A DNA stretch of 64,000 bases from Nocardia puris. GTDB taxonomy: Bacteria; Actinomycetota; Actinomycetes; Mycobacteriales; Mycobacteriaceae. Below, in pieces: positions 35,506 to 44,392 of this stretch (within the stretch, counting starts at the first letter, position 1; every line of letters starts with the position of its first letter). The notes below the pieces were generated by a model. The model made no database searches, was not told the DNA's origin, and saw only the letters and a program-made list of their open reading frames with translations. The translations under genes were made by a program, and so were the position numbers. The stretch spans positions 186,001 to 250,000 of the forward strand of contig NZ_QNRE01000003.1 in NCBI RefSeq assembly GCF_003315035.1, read 5' to 3'.

Positions 35506-36665
35506 TGACCACTCCCGACGAAACCCGCGCGCGCCGTTGGCGTCTCGTGCTCGGCACGGCCGCCGAACCGGAGCTCGGCGGGCTCGGCTCGGCCGACGAC
35601 CTCGCTGTCGACCGCGCCCTCGGCGCGCTGTACAACACGGGCGACGAACCGGCCCCGGGTCGGCGCACCGGCGGCCTCGGCGGGTCCGCGCCGCGCGTCG
35701 CACGCTGGCTCGGAGATATTCGCACCTACTTCCCCAGCAGCGTCGTGGAGGTGATGCAGCGCGACGCGATCGACCGGTTACAGCTCACCGAATTGCTGTT
35801 GGAGCCGGAGCTTTTGGCGGCCGTCGAACCCGACGTGCATCTCGTCGGCACCCTGGTCGGACTCAACCGGGTGATGCCCGAGACCACCAAGGCCACCGCG
35901 CGCACCGTGGTCGAGAAGGTGGTGCGCCAGATCGAGGAACGCATCGCCACCCACACCCGCACCGCCGTGTCGGGCGCGCTGAACCGCGCGGCCCGGGTGT
36001 CGCGCCCGCGCCCCCGCGATATCGACTGGGACCGCACCATTCGCGCGAACCTCGCCCACTACCTGCCCGAGCACCGCACGGTGGTGCCGGAGCGGCTGAT
36101 CGGCTACGGCCGCAACACCCAGGCGGTGCGCCGCGACGTGATCCTGGCCCTCGACCAGTCCGGGTCCATGGCGGCGAGTGTGGTGTACGCGTCGGTGTTC
36201 GGCGCGGTGCTGGCGTCGCTGCGGGCGCTGCGCACCTCGCTGGTCGTCTTCGACACCGAGGTGGTGGACCTGACCGAGCTGCTCGCCGACCCCGTCGACG
36301 TGCTGTTCGGCGCGCAGCTGGGCGGCGGCACCGATATCAACCGCGCCCTGGCCTACTGCCAGAACCTCGTCACCCGCCCCGCCGACACGCTGTTCGTGCT
36401 CATCTCCGACCTGTACGAAGGCGGGATCCGGGAGGAGATGCTGCGCCGGGTGCGCACCATGACCGAGTCGGGTGTGCAGATGATCGTCCTGCTCGCACTC
36501 GCCGACGACGGCGCCCCCGCCTTCGACCACGACAACGCCGCCGCCCTGGCCGCCCTGGGCGTCCCCGCCTTCGCCTGCACGCCGGACCGCTTTCCCGACC
36601 TGCTCGCCGTCGCGTTGGACCGCGGTGACGTGCACGCCTGGGCCGACGCCAACGCCGGCCGGTGA
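35505..36665 (+). CDS. VWA-domain protein of the MoxR operon
   Basis: A 386-residue protein. The N-terminal half (1-200) is helical; a von Willebrand factor A domain begins at about 210 with the MIDAS motif DQSGS (217-221), followed by the MIDAS Thr in LGGGTDINRAL and the Asp in LISDLYEGG. There is no signal peptide or membrane helix, so it is cytoplasmic. VWA-MoxR pairs work together, the ATPase remodelling the VWA protein and its clients. An upstream GGAGG (35492-35499) supports the ATG. Confidence 0.9.
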   Translation: MTTPDETRARRWRLVLGTAAEPELGGLGSADDLAVDRALGALYNTGDEPAPGRRTGGLGGSAPRVARWLGDIRTYFPSSVVEVMQRDAIDRLQLTELLLEPELLAAVEPDVHLVGTLVGLNRVMPETTKATARTVVEKVVRQIEERIATHTRTAVSGALNRAARVSRPRPRDIDWDRTIRANLAHYLPEHRTVVPERLIGYGRNTQAVRRDVILALDQSGSMAASVVYASVFGAVLASLRALRTSLVVFDTEVVDLTELLADPVDVLFGAQLGGGTDINRALAYCQNLVTRPADTLFVLISDLYEGGIREEMLRRVRTMTESGVQMIVLLALADDGAPAFDHDNAAALAALGVPAFACTPDRFPDLLAVALDRGDVHAWADANAGR

Positions 36666-36702
36666 ACTCCTCGCGCCCGCGGCCGGGCCGGTTCGCCGAG
36701 AT

Positions 36703-36728
36703 GTTCGATAGGCTCGGACGGTTCCGAG
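36703..36728 (+). promoter_or_regulatory. Conserved element GTTCGATAGGCTCGG before kinase fusion gene
   Basis: The same 15 bases, followed after one or two bases by CGGTTCCGAG, occur 44-45 bases before both paralogous kinase genes (here and at 39119). TAGGCT fits an actinobacterial -10 hexamer (TANNNT). The element may be a promoter or simply be conserved from the duplication. Confidence 0.45.
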
Positions 36729-36746
36729 TCAGTCGAGGGGGTGCGT

Positions 36747-39008
36747 GTGCTTCGCCGGGGTGAGACGTTCGCCGGGTACGTCATCGAGCGGGAGCTCGGG
36801 CGCGGCGGCATGGGCGCGGTCTACGCGGCGCGGCACCCGCGACTGCCCCGCCTCACCGCGCTCAAGCTGCTGCACCGGGAGATGTTCGGCGACGACGAGC
36901 TGCGGGTGCGCTTCGAACGCGAGGGCGATGTGGTCGCCCAACTGGACCACCCGAACATCATCACCGTGTTCGATCGCGGTATCGAGGACGACCGGCTGTG
37001 GATCTCCATGCAGTACGTGGACGGTCCCGACAGCGCCACCGTGCCGCGCGACGGCATGTCCGCGGAGCGCGCGGTCCAGATCGTGGTGCAGACCGCCGCC
37101 GCGCTCGACTACGCGCACGGCAAAGGCATCCTGCACCGGGACGTGAAGCCCGCCAATCTGCTGCTCTCGCGATCGGCGGGCGTCGGCGCTGGGTTCGACG
37201 AACGGGTGCTGCTCACCGATTTCGGCATCGCGAAACTCCTCGACGACACCGGCCAGCTCACCCGCACCGGCAACCTCACCGCCACCCTCGCCTACGCCGC
37301 GCCCGAACAACTCACCAACACACCGCTGGACCACCGCTGCGACCAATACGCCTTGGCGTGCACGCTGTTCCGGCTCATCACCGGCTTCGGCCCGTACGAC
37401 GCGCCGAGTGTCGGCGCCGTGGTGTTCGGGCACATCCAGGGCCCGATCCCGTCGATCCGCGCGGCCCACCCGGAGCTGCCCGCGGAATTGGACGCCGTGC
37501 TCGCCAGGGCGATGGCGAAAGATCCCGCGCAGCGCTACGACTCGTGTGGCGAGTTCGCCGAGGCGGCGCGCTCGGCGCTGCGCGATCCGGCGCGCCTGGC
37601 CCTGGCGCTCCCGCCGCACGTGCCCGACTTCACCGCGCCGTCCGGTCCCGAGCCGACTCGGCGCGTTGCGCCGCGACTGATTCCGGACCTGTCCGTGCAC
37701 TCGAGTGGCGATCACCGGATAGACGAAACCGCCTCGACCTCGCGTGGACTTCGCGATTCCGGCACACGCGCCGATCCCGAACCCACACAACACAATTCGG
37801 CGCACCCGAGCACCGACAGGACGCTGCGCCGGGGCGAGATCCCTTCGGGCCGAACGGGATACCGGCCTTCCGCCCGGAGGACGCACGCGATCACCGCGCA
37901 CCCGCCCTTGTCGCCGCACGACCTGCGCGACGCCGTCCTCGGCTGCCTGCTCGGCGGTGCCGTCGGGGACGCGTTGGGCGCGCCGATCGAATCCCTAGAC
38001 CTCGAACGGATCCGGCGGCGCTACGGTCCCCGGGGACTCACCAGCGACCCCGCCGCCTACGAAGGCCGGATCTCCGATGAGACGCAGCTGACCCTGTTCA
38101 CCGTGGAAGCGCTGATCAAGGGCTCGCAGCGGGCGCGCGAGCGCGGGGTGGGCGGCGCGACGCTCGGCCTGATGCAGCAAGGATTCCTGGTGTGGTTGCA
38201 GGGGCAGGGCGTCACCATCCCCGAACAGCCGGTGCCGCTGCACAGTTCGCTCGCGGCGTATCCGGAGCTGATGCAGCGACGCGGGGTCTCGCACGCGGCG
38301 TCCACCGCGCTCCAGCAGGCCGGGGCCCGCCGCGCGCCCACCGACCCGCTCGGCACCAGGTCCGCGCCGGTCAACGATTCCAAGGGCTGTGCCGCCGTGG
38401 TACGCGCCGCGCCGTGCGGGTTCGGCTACGCCAGCGACAGCACCGGCGCTGTGCTCGAGCACGTCTTCGAATTGGGCTGCGACGCCGCCGCTCTCACGCA
38501 CGGCCACCGGTCGGGCTGGCTGCCCGCGGGTGCCATGGCCGCCCTGATCTACCGGCTGTGCCGGGGCGCGTCGCTGTCCGCCGCGCTCGACGACGTGCGC
38601 ACCGAACTGGCCCACCACGACGGCCACCAGGAGACCACCGACGCGCTCACCGCCGCCGTGGACCTCGCCGCCCGCACCACCGGCGACCCGCGCGCGGAAC
38701 ATGTCGAAACGCTGGGTAGCGGCTGGGTGGGGCCGGAAGCGCTAGCCATCGCGGTCTATTCGGCCCTGAGCGCCGAATCCGTGGGCAGCTCACCGGAAGC
38801 GATCTTCCGGACCGGAGTCCTGCTGTCGGTCAACCACTCCGGTGACAGCGACTCCACCGCGTCCCTCTGCGGTCACCTCCTCGGCGCCCACCTCGGCCGC
38901 ACCGCCATCCCGTCGGCGTGGGTGACGCCGCTCGACGCCGCCCCCGTCATCACCACCCTCGCCAACGCCTATTACACGGAGTTCGGGCCCGCACCGGTCA
39001 CGCCCTGA
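36747..39008 (+). CDS. Ser/Thr protein kinase fused to ADP-ribosylglycohydrolase
   Basis: A 753-residue two-domain protein. Residues 1-290 form a complete Hanks-type kinase: glycine loop LGRGGMGAVY, ATP-binding K40, catalytic HRDVKPAN (130-137), DFG (158-160), APE (185-187). A disordered linker of about 95 residues follows. From about residue 385 there is a DraG/ARH-type ADP-ribosylglycohydrolase: GAVGDALGAPIE, SDETQLTL, and late NHSGDSDSTAS. No transmembrane helix is seen, so it is cytoplasmic. GTG 36747 was preferred to GTG 36741 because CGAGGGG lies six bases before it and the paralogue starts the same way. It may couple phosphorylation to removal of ADP-ribose. Confidence 0.88.
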   Translation: MLRRGETFAGYVIERELGRGGMGAVYAARHPRLPRLTALKLLHREMFGDDELRVRFEREGDVVAQLDHPNIITVFDRGIEDDRLWISMQYVDGPDSATVPRDGMSAERAVQIVVQTAAALDYAHGKGILHRDVKPANLLLSRSAGVGAGFDERVLLTDFGIAKLLDDTGQLTRTGNLTATLAYAAPEQLTNTPLDHRCDQYALACTLFRLITGFGPYDAPSVGAVVFGHIQGPIPSIRAAHPELPAELDAVLARAMAKDPAQRYDSCGEFAEAARSALRDPARLALALPPHVPDFTAPSGPEPTRRVAPRLIPDLSVHSSGDHRIDETASTSRGLRDSGTRADPEPTQHNSAHPSTDRTLRRGEIPSGRTGYRPSARRTHAITAHPPLSPHDLRDAVLGCLLGGAVGDALGAPIESLDLERIRRRYGPRGLTSDPAAYEGRISDETQLTLFTVEALIKGSQRARERGVGGATLGLMQQGFLVWLQGQGVTIPEQPVPLHSSLAAYPELMQRRGVSHAASTALQQAGARRAPTDPLGTRSAPVNDSKGCAAVVRAAPCGFGYASDSTGAVLEHVFELGCDAAALTHGHRSGWLPAGAMAALIYRLCRGASLSAALDDVRTELAHHDGHQETTDALTAAVDLAARTTGDPRAEHVETLGSGWVGPEALAIAVYSALSAESVGSSPEAIFRTGVLLSVNHSGDSDSTASLCGHLLGAHLGRTAIPSAWVTPLDAAPVITTLANAYYTEFGPAPVTP

Positions 39009-39118
39009 ACGGCTTCTCCGCTATCGTCGGCCGTAGTGGACGCCCGGCAATCCCGGGTGCGGCCGCCGCGATCGGCACCGGCCGGAATCGTGCCCGATGT
39101 GGGTGATCCCACACCGAA

Positions 39119-39144
39119 GTTCGATAGGCTCGGGCCGGTTCCGA
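39119..39144 (+). promoter_or_regulatory. Second copy of the GTTCGATAGGCTCGG element
   Basis: It lies 45 bases before the kinase start at 39164 and matches the element upstream of the first kinase gene, including the CGGTTCCGAG tail. Confidence 0.45.
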
Positions 39145-39163
39145 GGTAACGGGGGAGACAGTC

Positions 39164-40172
39164 GTGTTGCGCCGAGGTGAGCTGTTCGCCGGGTACGTGA
39201 TCGAGCGCGAGCTCGGCCACGGCGGCATGGGCTCGGTGTACGCGGCGCGACATCCCCGGCTGCCCCGCCTCACCGCACTGAAGCTGCTGCACCGGGAGAT
39301 GTTCGGCGACGACGAGATCCGGGTGCGGTTCGAACGCGAGGGCGATGTGGTCGCCCAGTTGGACCATCCGAACATCATCACCGTCTTCGATCGGGGCGTG
39401 GAGGACGACCGGGCTGTGGATCTCCATGCAGTACGTCGACGGTTACGACAGCGCGTCGGTACCGCCCACCGCGATGTCGCCGGAACGCGCGGCCCAGATC
39501 GTGGTGCAGACCGCCGCCGCGCTGGACTACGCACACGCCCGGGGTGTGCTGCACCGGGATGTGAAGCCCGCCAATCTGCTGCTCTCCCGCTCGGCGGGCG
39601 TCGGCGCGGGGTTCGACGAACGGGTGCTGCTCACCGATTTCGGCATCGCGAAACTCCTCGACGACACCGGTCACCTGACCCGCACCGGCAACCTCACCGC
39701 CACTCTCGCCTTCGCCTCGCCGGAACAGCTCACCAACGCCGCGCTGGACCACCACTGCGACCAATACGCCTTGGCGTGCACGTTGTTCCGGCTGCTCACC
39801 GGCATCGGGCCCTATGACGCGCCCCGCGTGGGGGCGGTGGTGTTCGGGCACCTGCACGCACCGATCCCCTCGCCGCGCATCTATCGTCCCGACCTGCCCG
39901 CCGAGCTGGACGCGGTCCTGGAGCGCGCGATGGCGAAGGAGCCGTCCGAGCGGTTCGATTCGTGCGGGGCGTTCGCCGACGAGGCGCGGCGGGCGCTGCG
40001 CGGGCGTTCGGGTGGGGTATCTCGGCATTCGAAAGTGGATGTTCCCAGCGGATTGTGCCTCTCGCCGACTTCGGGGATAAACGCTCGCACGCCGAACCGC
40101 CGGTCCCCGAGCCCGATACGCGGCGGACGGTCACCGACGAGGATGCGGAAGGAGGGTCCGAGGAGGCCCTGA
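39164..40172 (+). pseudogene. Ser/Thr protein kinase, second copy, with one-base frameshift
   Basis: Close paralogue of the kinase domain at 36747: glycine loop LGHGGMGSVY, ATP Lys in LTALKLL, HRDVKPAN, DFGIAKLL, SPEQ. Reading starts at GTG 39164 but breaks at 39411-39413, where GACCGGG replaces GACCGG of the paralogue. The one extra G moves the coding frame, which then continues cleanly to the stop at 40172. If the G is a sequencing error the kinase is intact (about 335 residues) and ends with a short disordered tail. If real, only an 83-residue stub of native sequence is made. The stop overlaps the next ATG (TGATG). Confidence 0.75.
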
Positions 40173-41494
40173 TGACCGCCGGAAAGCCTTCGCCCGCGGC
40201 GGCCGAACACTCCCCGCCGAAGGCGAATCCGCTCTCGCACGAACGTCCGGAATACGTTGCTGCTCAATTAGATTCGCCAGACTGTGCACCGCGTCCCCCG
40301 GCGGCGGCACCCGCCGCTGCCCCACATGCCGTGCCGGCGGGCGGCGAACCCGAACACTCGTCTCGCCCACCGGCGGCAGACCAACCCCGCCTCGCCCGCG
40401 ACCACGAGAACGCCGTGCTGGGTTGCCTGCTCGGCGGCGCGGTCGGTGATGCGCTCGGCGCGCCCGTGGAAACCATGCAGCTGCACAACATCCTGCGCCG
40501 CTACGGCCGACGCGGGGTCACCGGCGACGCCGAGACCTACAAGGGGCAGATCTCCGAGGAGACGCAGGTCGCCCTGTTCACGGTGGAAGCGCTCATCAAA
40601 GGTTCGGTGCGGGCGCGGGCGCGCGGAACCGGCGGCGCGACACTCGGTTTGATGCAGCAGGGCCTGCTGGTCTGGTTGCAGGGGCAGGGTGTGGTGATCC
40701 CGGAGCAGCCGGTGCGGATGCGCAGCGCGCTGGCCGGCTACCCCGAGCTGATGGCGCAGCGCGGCACCGCGCACGCGGTGGTCACCGCCCTGCGCCGGGC
40801 CGCCGCCCGCCGCGAGCCCACCACCCCGCTCGGCACCAGGGCCGACCCGATCAACGCGTCGAAGGGCTGCGGCGCCGTGGCGCGCGCGGCGCCGTGCGGG
40901 TTCGGCTACGCCCTCGACAGCGCGGGCGCATCGCTCGAGCACGTCTTCGAATTGGGTTGCGACGCCGCGGCACTCACCCACGGACACCCGTCCGGCTGGC
41001 TGCCGACCGGGGCGATGGCCGCGCTCGTCTACCGGTTGTGTCGCGGTGTGGGGCTGCTCGACGCGATCGAGGACGTGCGCACCGAACTGGGCAGGCACAG
41101 CGGGTACGAGGAAACCTCGGCCGCGCTCGCCACCGCCGTCGACCAGGCGCGCTGGACCGTCGACCAGGCCCGCCCCGAAGACGTCGAAACGCTGGGCCGC
41201 GGCTGGACCGCCCCCGAAGCACTGGCCATCGCGGTCTATTCGGCGCTGTGGGCCGAATCCGCCGGCGGCCCAACGGAACAGATCTTCCGCACCGGAATCC
41301 TGTTGTCCGTCAACCACTCCGGTGACAGCGACGCCACCGCCTCCCTCTGCGGCAACCTCCTCGGCGCCCACCACGGCCCCCGCGCCATCCCCACCCCCTG
41401 GCTCACCCCCCTCGACGCCGCCCCCGTCATCACCACACTCGCCACCGCCTACTGCACCGAATTCGGGCCCACGCCACCACCGGTGGGGGTGTGA
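40172..41494 (+). CDS. ADP-ribosylglycohydrolase-like protein, stand-alone second copy
   Basis: A 440-residue paralogue of the C-terminal half of the fusion at 36747. ATG 40172 has AGGAGG six bases upstream and overlaps the kinase stop, so here the two domains are separate, coupled genes. A disordered N-terminus (about 1-75) precedes GAVGDALGAPVE. The metal-site segments differ from copy 1: SEETQVAL instead of SDETQLTL, and GDSDATAS instead of GDSDSTAS. In ADP-ribosylglycohydrolases these positions normally read T/S-D-D-T and D-x-D-T, so activity may be altered or lost. Confidence 0.82.
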   Translation: MTAGKPSPAAAEHSPPKANPLSHERPEYVAAQLDSPDCAPRPPAAAPAAAPHAVPAGGEPEHSSRPPAADQPRLARDHENAVLGCLLGGAVGDALGAPVETMQLHNILRRYGRRGVTGDAETYKGQISEETQVALFTVEALIKGSVRARARGTGGATLGLMQQGLLVWLQGQGVVIPEQPVRMRSALAGYPELMAQRGTAHAVVTALRRAAARREPTTPLGTRADPINASKGCGAVARAAPCGFGYALDSAGASLEHVFELGCDAAALTHGHPSGWLPTGAMAALVYRLCRGVGLLDAIEDVRTELGRHSGYEETSAALATAVDQARWTVDQARPEDVETLGRGWTAPEALAIAVYSALWAESAGGPTEQIFRTGILLSVNHSGDSDATASLCGNLLGAHHGPRAIPTPWLTPLDAAPVITTLATAYCTEFGPTPPPVGV

Positions 41495-41516
41495 ATGTTT
41501 TCCATGCCGGGGGCGT

Positions 41517-41595
41517 CCCGGTTTCCATCGAGCGCGGCCGGGCAAAGGTGAATGAAAGTCCGTATGCTCGGCCGAGAAACCGCAGGTCAAGAAGT
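41517..41595 (+). promoter_or_regulatory. Leader of CRISPR array A
   Basis: The bases immediately before the first repeat are the reverse complement of the sequence outside the last repeat at 46550. The first 19 bases next to the repeats are identical (ACTTCTTGACCTGCGGTTT, read outward), and TCATTCAC matches again at the same distance. Homology at an array edge is the mark of a leader. Confidence 0.65.
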
Positions 41596-41799
41596 ATGCT
41601 CCCCGCGCACGCGGGGATGAGCCCACGGGGAGGCGATAGCGGCCGACCTACTGACGATGCGCACGCGGGGACGAGCCGGTCAACCAGAAACGCAGGTTCG
41701 GGTCGGTGATATATGCCCCGCGTATGCGGGGATCAGGCCGCCTTCGACCTCGGCTTGTCGACAGTTACATTTGCTCCCCGCGCAGGCGGGGGATTGCCG
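41596..41799 (+). CRISPR. CRISPR array A, four degenerate type I-E-like repeats
   Basis: Repeats of 29 bp lie at 41596-41624, 41657-41678 (7 bases deleted), 41711-41739 and 41771-41799, built on the palindrome CCCCGCGCACGCGGGG with GATGAGCC after it. Spacers are 32, 32 and 31 bases. Only the first repeat is close to consensus; the others are mutated and the array looks old and inactive. The repeat is of the actinobacterial type I-E class. No cas gene is in the window. Confidence 0.82.
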
Positions 41800-41810
41800 C
41801 ACAGACCCTC

Positions 41811-41837
41811 GGCCGGGCGGTTCGAAGCCGCCCGGCC
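41811..41837 (-). terminator. Hairpin terminator of the ABC permease gene
   Basis: A perfect 10-bp stem (GGCCGGGCGG and its complement) with loop TTCGAAG, 12 bases past the permease stop on the minus strand. Confidence 0.75.
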
Positions 41838-41848
41838 GACAAGTCCGG

Positions 41849-44392
41849 TTACAGGTCCGCGATCGCCGCCAACGGTGGCGTTCGGGCCGCGCGGATACCC
41901 GGCCACACCGCCGCCAGGATGCCCACCACCGCCGACGCGATCACGACCGCGACCAGCTGATCCCATGGGATCGCGATCTGGTCGATCCCGAGGTCACGCA
42001 GGGTGCGCAGGAATCCGATCCCCAGACCGAGGCCGAGGATGACGCCCACGATCGCGCCGAAGACGGCGATCAGCATGGACTCCAGGTAGATCGTGCGCCG
42101 CACTTGCGCGCGGGAGGTGCCCACGGCGCGGAGCATGCCGATCTCGCGACGGCGTTCCACCACCGAGAGGGCGAGCGTGTTGACGATGCCGAGGATCGCG
42201 ATCACCACGGCCAGCGCGAGCAGTCCGTAGAGGATGGCGAGCATGGTGTTGATCTGGCGGCCCTGCTCGCCCTTGAACTGCTCGCGGTCCTGCACCTGGA
42301 TGATGGCGAACCGGTCGGTGGCGTTCTCCAGGTCGGTGCGCAGCGCGTCCAGATCGGTCCCCGGCTGACCCTTGACCAGCACGAAGAAGTTGCTGCGGAA
42401 GGCCGTCGGCGTCACCTCGTCGAACACCGCGGGCGGTGCCACCAGATCGCCGAGCAGCGGCGACGCCTTGAACACGCCCGCCACGGTGACCGGCACCTGC
42501 TCGTTCTTGTCCAGCGTGGTCAGCTCCACCTGCTGGCCCGGCTGCCAGCCGTGCTCGGCGGCCTCGTCCTCGGAGACCAGCACGCCGCGCTCCCCGAGAT
42601 CGCGCGACCCCTCGATCAGGTCGATGCTCAGCAGCCCGGTGAGCGGCCCGTCGGGTGCGATACCGGCGATGCGATCGTCACCGACCCGCGCCGCCACACC
42701 GCGCAGCCCGACGACCTGACCGGCGGCGGGCACCTCGGCGCGCACGGTGTCGGGCACGCCCATCGGCAAGCCGATGAACTGCTGCGGCGGGCCGGTGAGC
42801 ACGTAATCCGCCTCCACGCCCTTGTCCACCAGCACGTCCACGCTCGCTTTGGCCGAGGCGCCGAGCATGCCGATGGCCGAGACGAGCATGAGCCCGAGGG
42901 TGAGCGCGAACGCCGTCGCGGCGGTGCGGCGCGGATTGCGCACGGCGTTATTGCGCGCCATCCGCCCGATCGGTCCGAACGGGCGCAGCGCCGCACCGAG
43001 CGCGCCGACCACCGGCCGCGACAGCGCGGGCGCGGCGAGCAGCACCGACAGGATCAGCCCCAGCGCGCCGACCCCGACCGTTGCCGCGGCGCTGCCGCCG
43101 GTCGACTGCGCACCCACCACCACCAGCGCGATGCCGGCGACAGCGAGCACCGCGCCGACGAGCGTGCGGACCCGCAGCGAATCGCCCGCCGACGCGAACT
43201 CCTCGCGCATCGCCTCGACCGGCGGGATCTTCGCCGCGCGCCGGGCGGGCGCGTAGGCGCTGATCACGGTGACCGCGATGCCGACGAGCAGCGCCACGAT
43301 CACCGTGCGCGGCAGCACCGCCATCGTGCCGGTCGGCAGGCCGAGATCGAACGCATTGAGCAGAGCAGCGAGCCCGAAGGCCAAACCCACACCCGCCGCG
43401 AGTCCGATTGCGCTGCCGATGATTCCGATCACCAGCGCCTCGCCGACCACCGATCCGCCGACCTGCCTGCTGCTCGCGCCGACCGCCCGGAGCAACGCCA
43501 GCTCTCGCAGGCGCTGCGCGACGATCATCGCGAAGGTGTTGTAGATGATGAACGTGCCGACGATCAGCGCGATCGCGCCGAAGGCCAACAAGAAATAGTT
43601 GATGAAGTTCAGCGCTTCGGAGACTTGGGATCTCAGGTCCTCGCGCACCTGCTCACCGTTCTGCACCTTGTAGCCGGGCAGCGCGGCGGCGATCCGTTCC
43701 TGCGTGGATTCCGAACCGTCCGTGGCGATGTCGACGTAGCCGACGTGCGCGCCGTCGGTGAACAGCTGGCGAGCCTGCGCGTCCTCGAACAGCACGCCGA
43801 TGTATCCGCCTGTGTCGGACGGGGTTTCGTAGATGCCGGTGATGGTGACGTCCAGCATCGGCTGCTGCTGGGTGCTCTGCGAGGGGATGAGGACCTTGGT
43901 GGTGTCACCCACGGCGAGCCCCGCGCGTTCGGCGCCGCTCTTGTTCAGCGCGACTTCGTTCGTGTTCGCGGGCGGCGCGCCCTCGAGGAACTTCTCGGGT
44001 TCGGCGACAGCGCGTTCCGGCGGGAGGTAGGACTCGCCCCAGCTCGGCGCGCCACCCGTCTGCACGGGCTTCTCACCCGCCGGATCGAGCAGCACCAGCG
44101 GGCCGCCCACGCTCGGCGCGACCGTGCGCACGCCCTCCATGCCGGCGATCTCGTCGACCACGCTGTTGGGGACGCCGAACGACTGCTGCTCCTCGGGGCT
44201 GACCCGCACGTCCACACCCATCGCCTCGTTGGCGAAGATGCCGTCGAACGTGCGCTGGAGGGTGTCGGTGAACACGAACGATCCCGCGATGAACGCGGTG
44301 CCGAGCACCACCGAGAGCAGGGTCAGCGCCAAGCGCACCTTGTGCGCGGCGAGATTGCGCAAGGCGACCTTGCGCATCGGCGAGCCGGTCAT
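41849..44392 (-). CDS. FtsX/MacB-type ABC transporter permease
   Basis: An 847-residue integral membrane protein. One N-terminal helix (LALTLLSVVLGTAFIAGSFV) precedes a large MacB-like periplasmic domain; then come two FtsX-type helix groups, the first around residues 270-440, then a second extracytoplasmic stretch and a final group with LAVVIAILGIVNTLALSV and ERRREIGMLRAVG. The duplicated FtsX arrangement is common in actinobacterial lipoprotein, peptide or drug exporters. The ATG overlaps the ATPase stop by four bases (ATGA). The substrate is unknown. The gene lies between two inverted CRISPR arrays. Confidence 0.9.
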   Translation of the reverse strand: MTGSPMRKVALRNLAAHKVRLALTLLSVVLGTAFIAGSFVFTDTLQRTFDGIFANEAMGVDVRVSPEEQQSFGVPNSVVDEIAGMEGVRTVAPSVGGPLVLLDPAGEKPVQTGGAPSWGESYLPPERAVAEPEKFLEGAPPANTNEVALNKSGAERAGLAVGDTTKVLIPSQSTQQQPMLDVTITGIYETPSDTGGYIGVLFEDAQARQLFTDGAHVGYVDIATDGSESTQERIAAALPGYKVQNGEQVREDLRSQVSEALNFINYFLLAFGAIALIVGTFIIYNTFAMIVAQRLRELALLRAVGASSRQVGGSVVGEALVIGIIGSAIGLAAGVGLAFGLAALLNAFDLGLPTGTMAVLPRTVIVALLVGIAVTVISAYAPARRAAKIPPVEAMREEFASAGDSLRVRTLVGAVLAVAGIALVVVGAQSTGGSAAATVGVGALGLILSVLLAAPALSRPVVGALGAALRPFGPIGRMARNNAVRNPRRTAATAFALTLGLMLVSAIGMLGASAKASVDVLVDKGVEADYVLTGPPQQFIGLPMGVPDTVRAEVPAAGQVVGLRGVAARVGDDRIAGIAPDGPLTGLLSIDLIEGSRDLGERGVLVSEDEAAEHGWQPGQQVELTTLDKNEQVPVTVAGVFKASPLLGDLVAPPAVFDEVTPTAFRSNFFVLVKGQPGTDLDALRTDLENATDRFAIIQVQDREQFKGEQGRQINTMLAILYGLLALAVVIAILGIVNTLALSVVERRREIGMLRAVGTSRAQVRRTIYLESMLIAVFGAIVGVILGLGLGIGFLRTLRDLGIDQIAIPWDQLVAVVIASAVVGILAAVWPGIRAARTPPLAAIADL

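Noticed and set aside
39962..40171. Reading the second ADP-ribosylglycohydrolase as fused to the kinase by a second frameshift
   Set aside because: AGGAGG and ATG 40172 overlapping the kinase stop explain a separate gene without a second frameshift.
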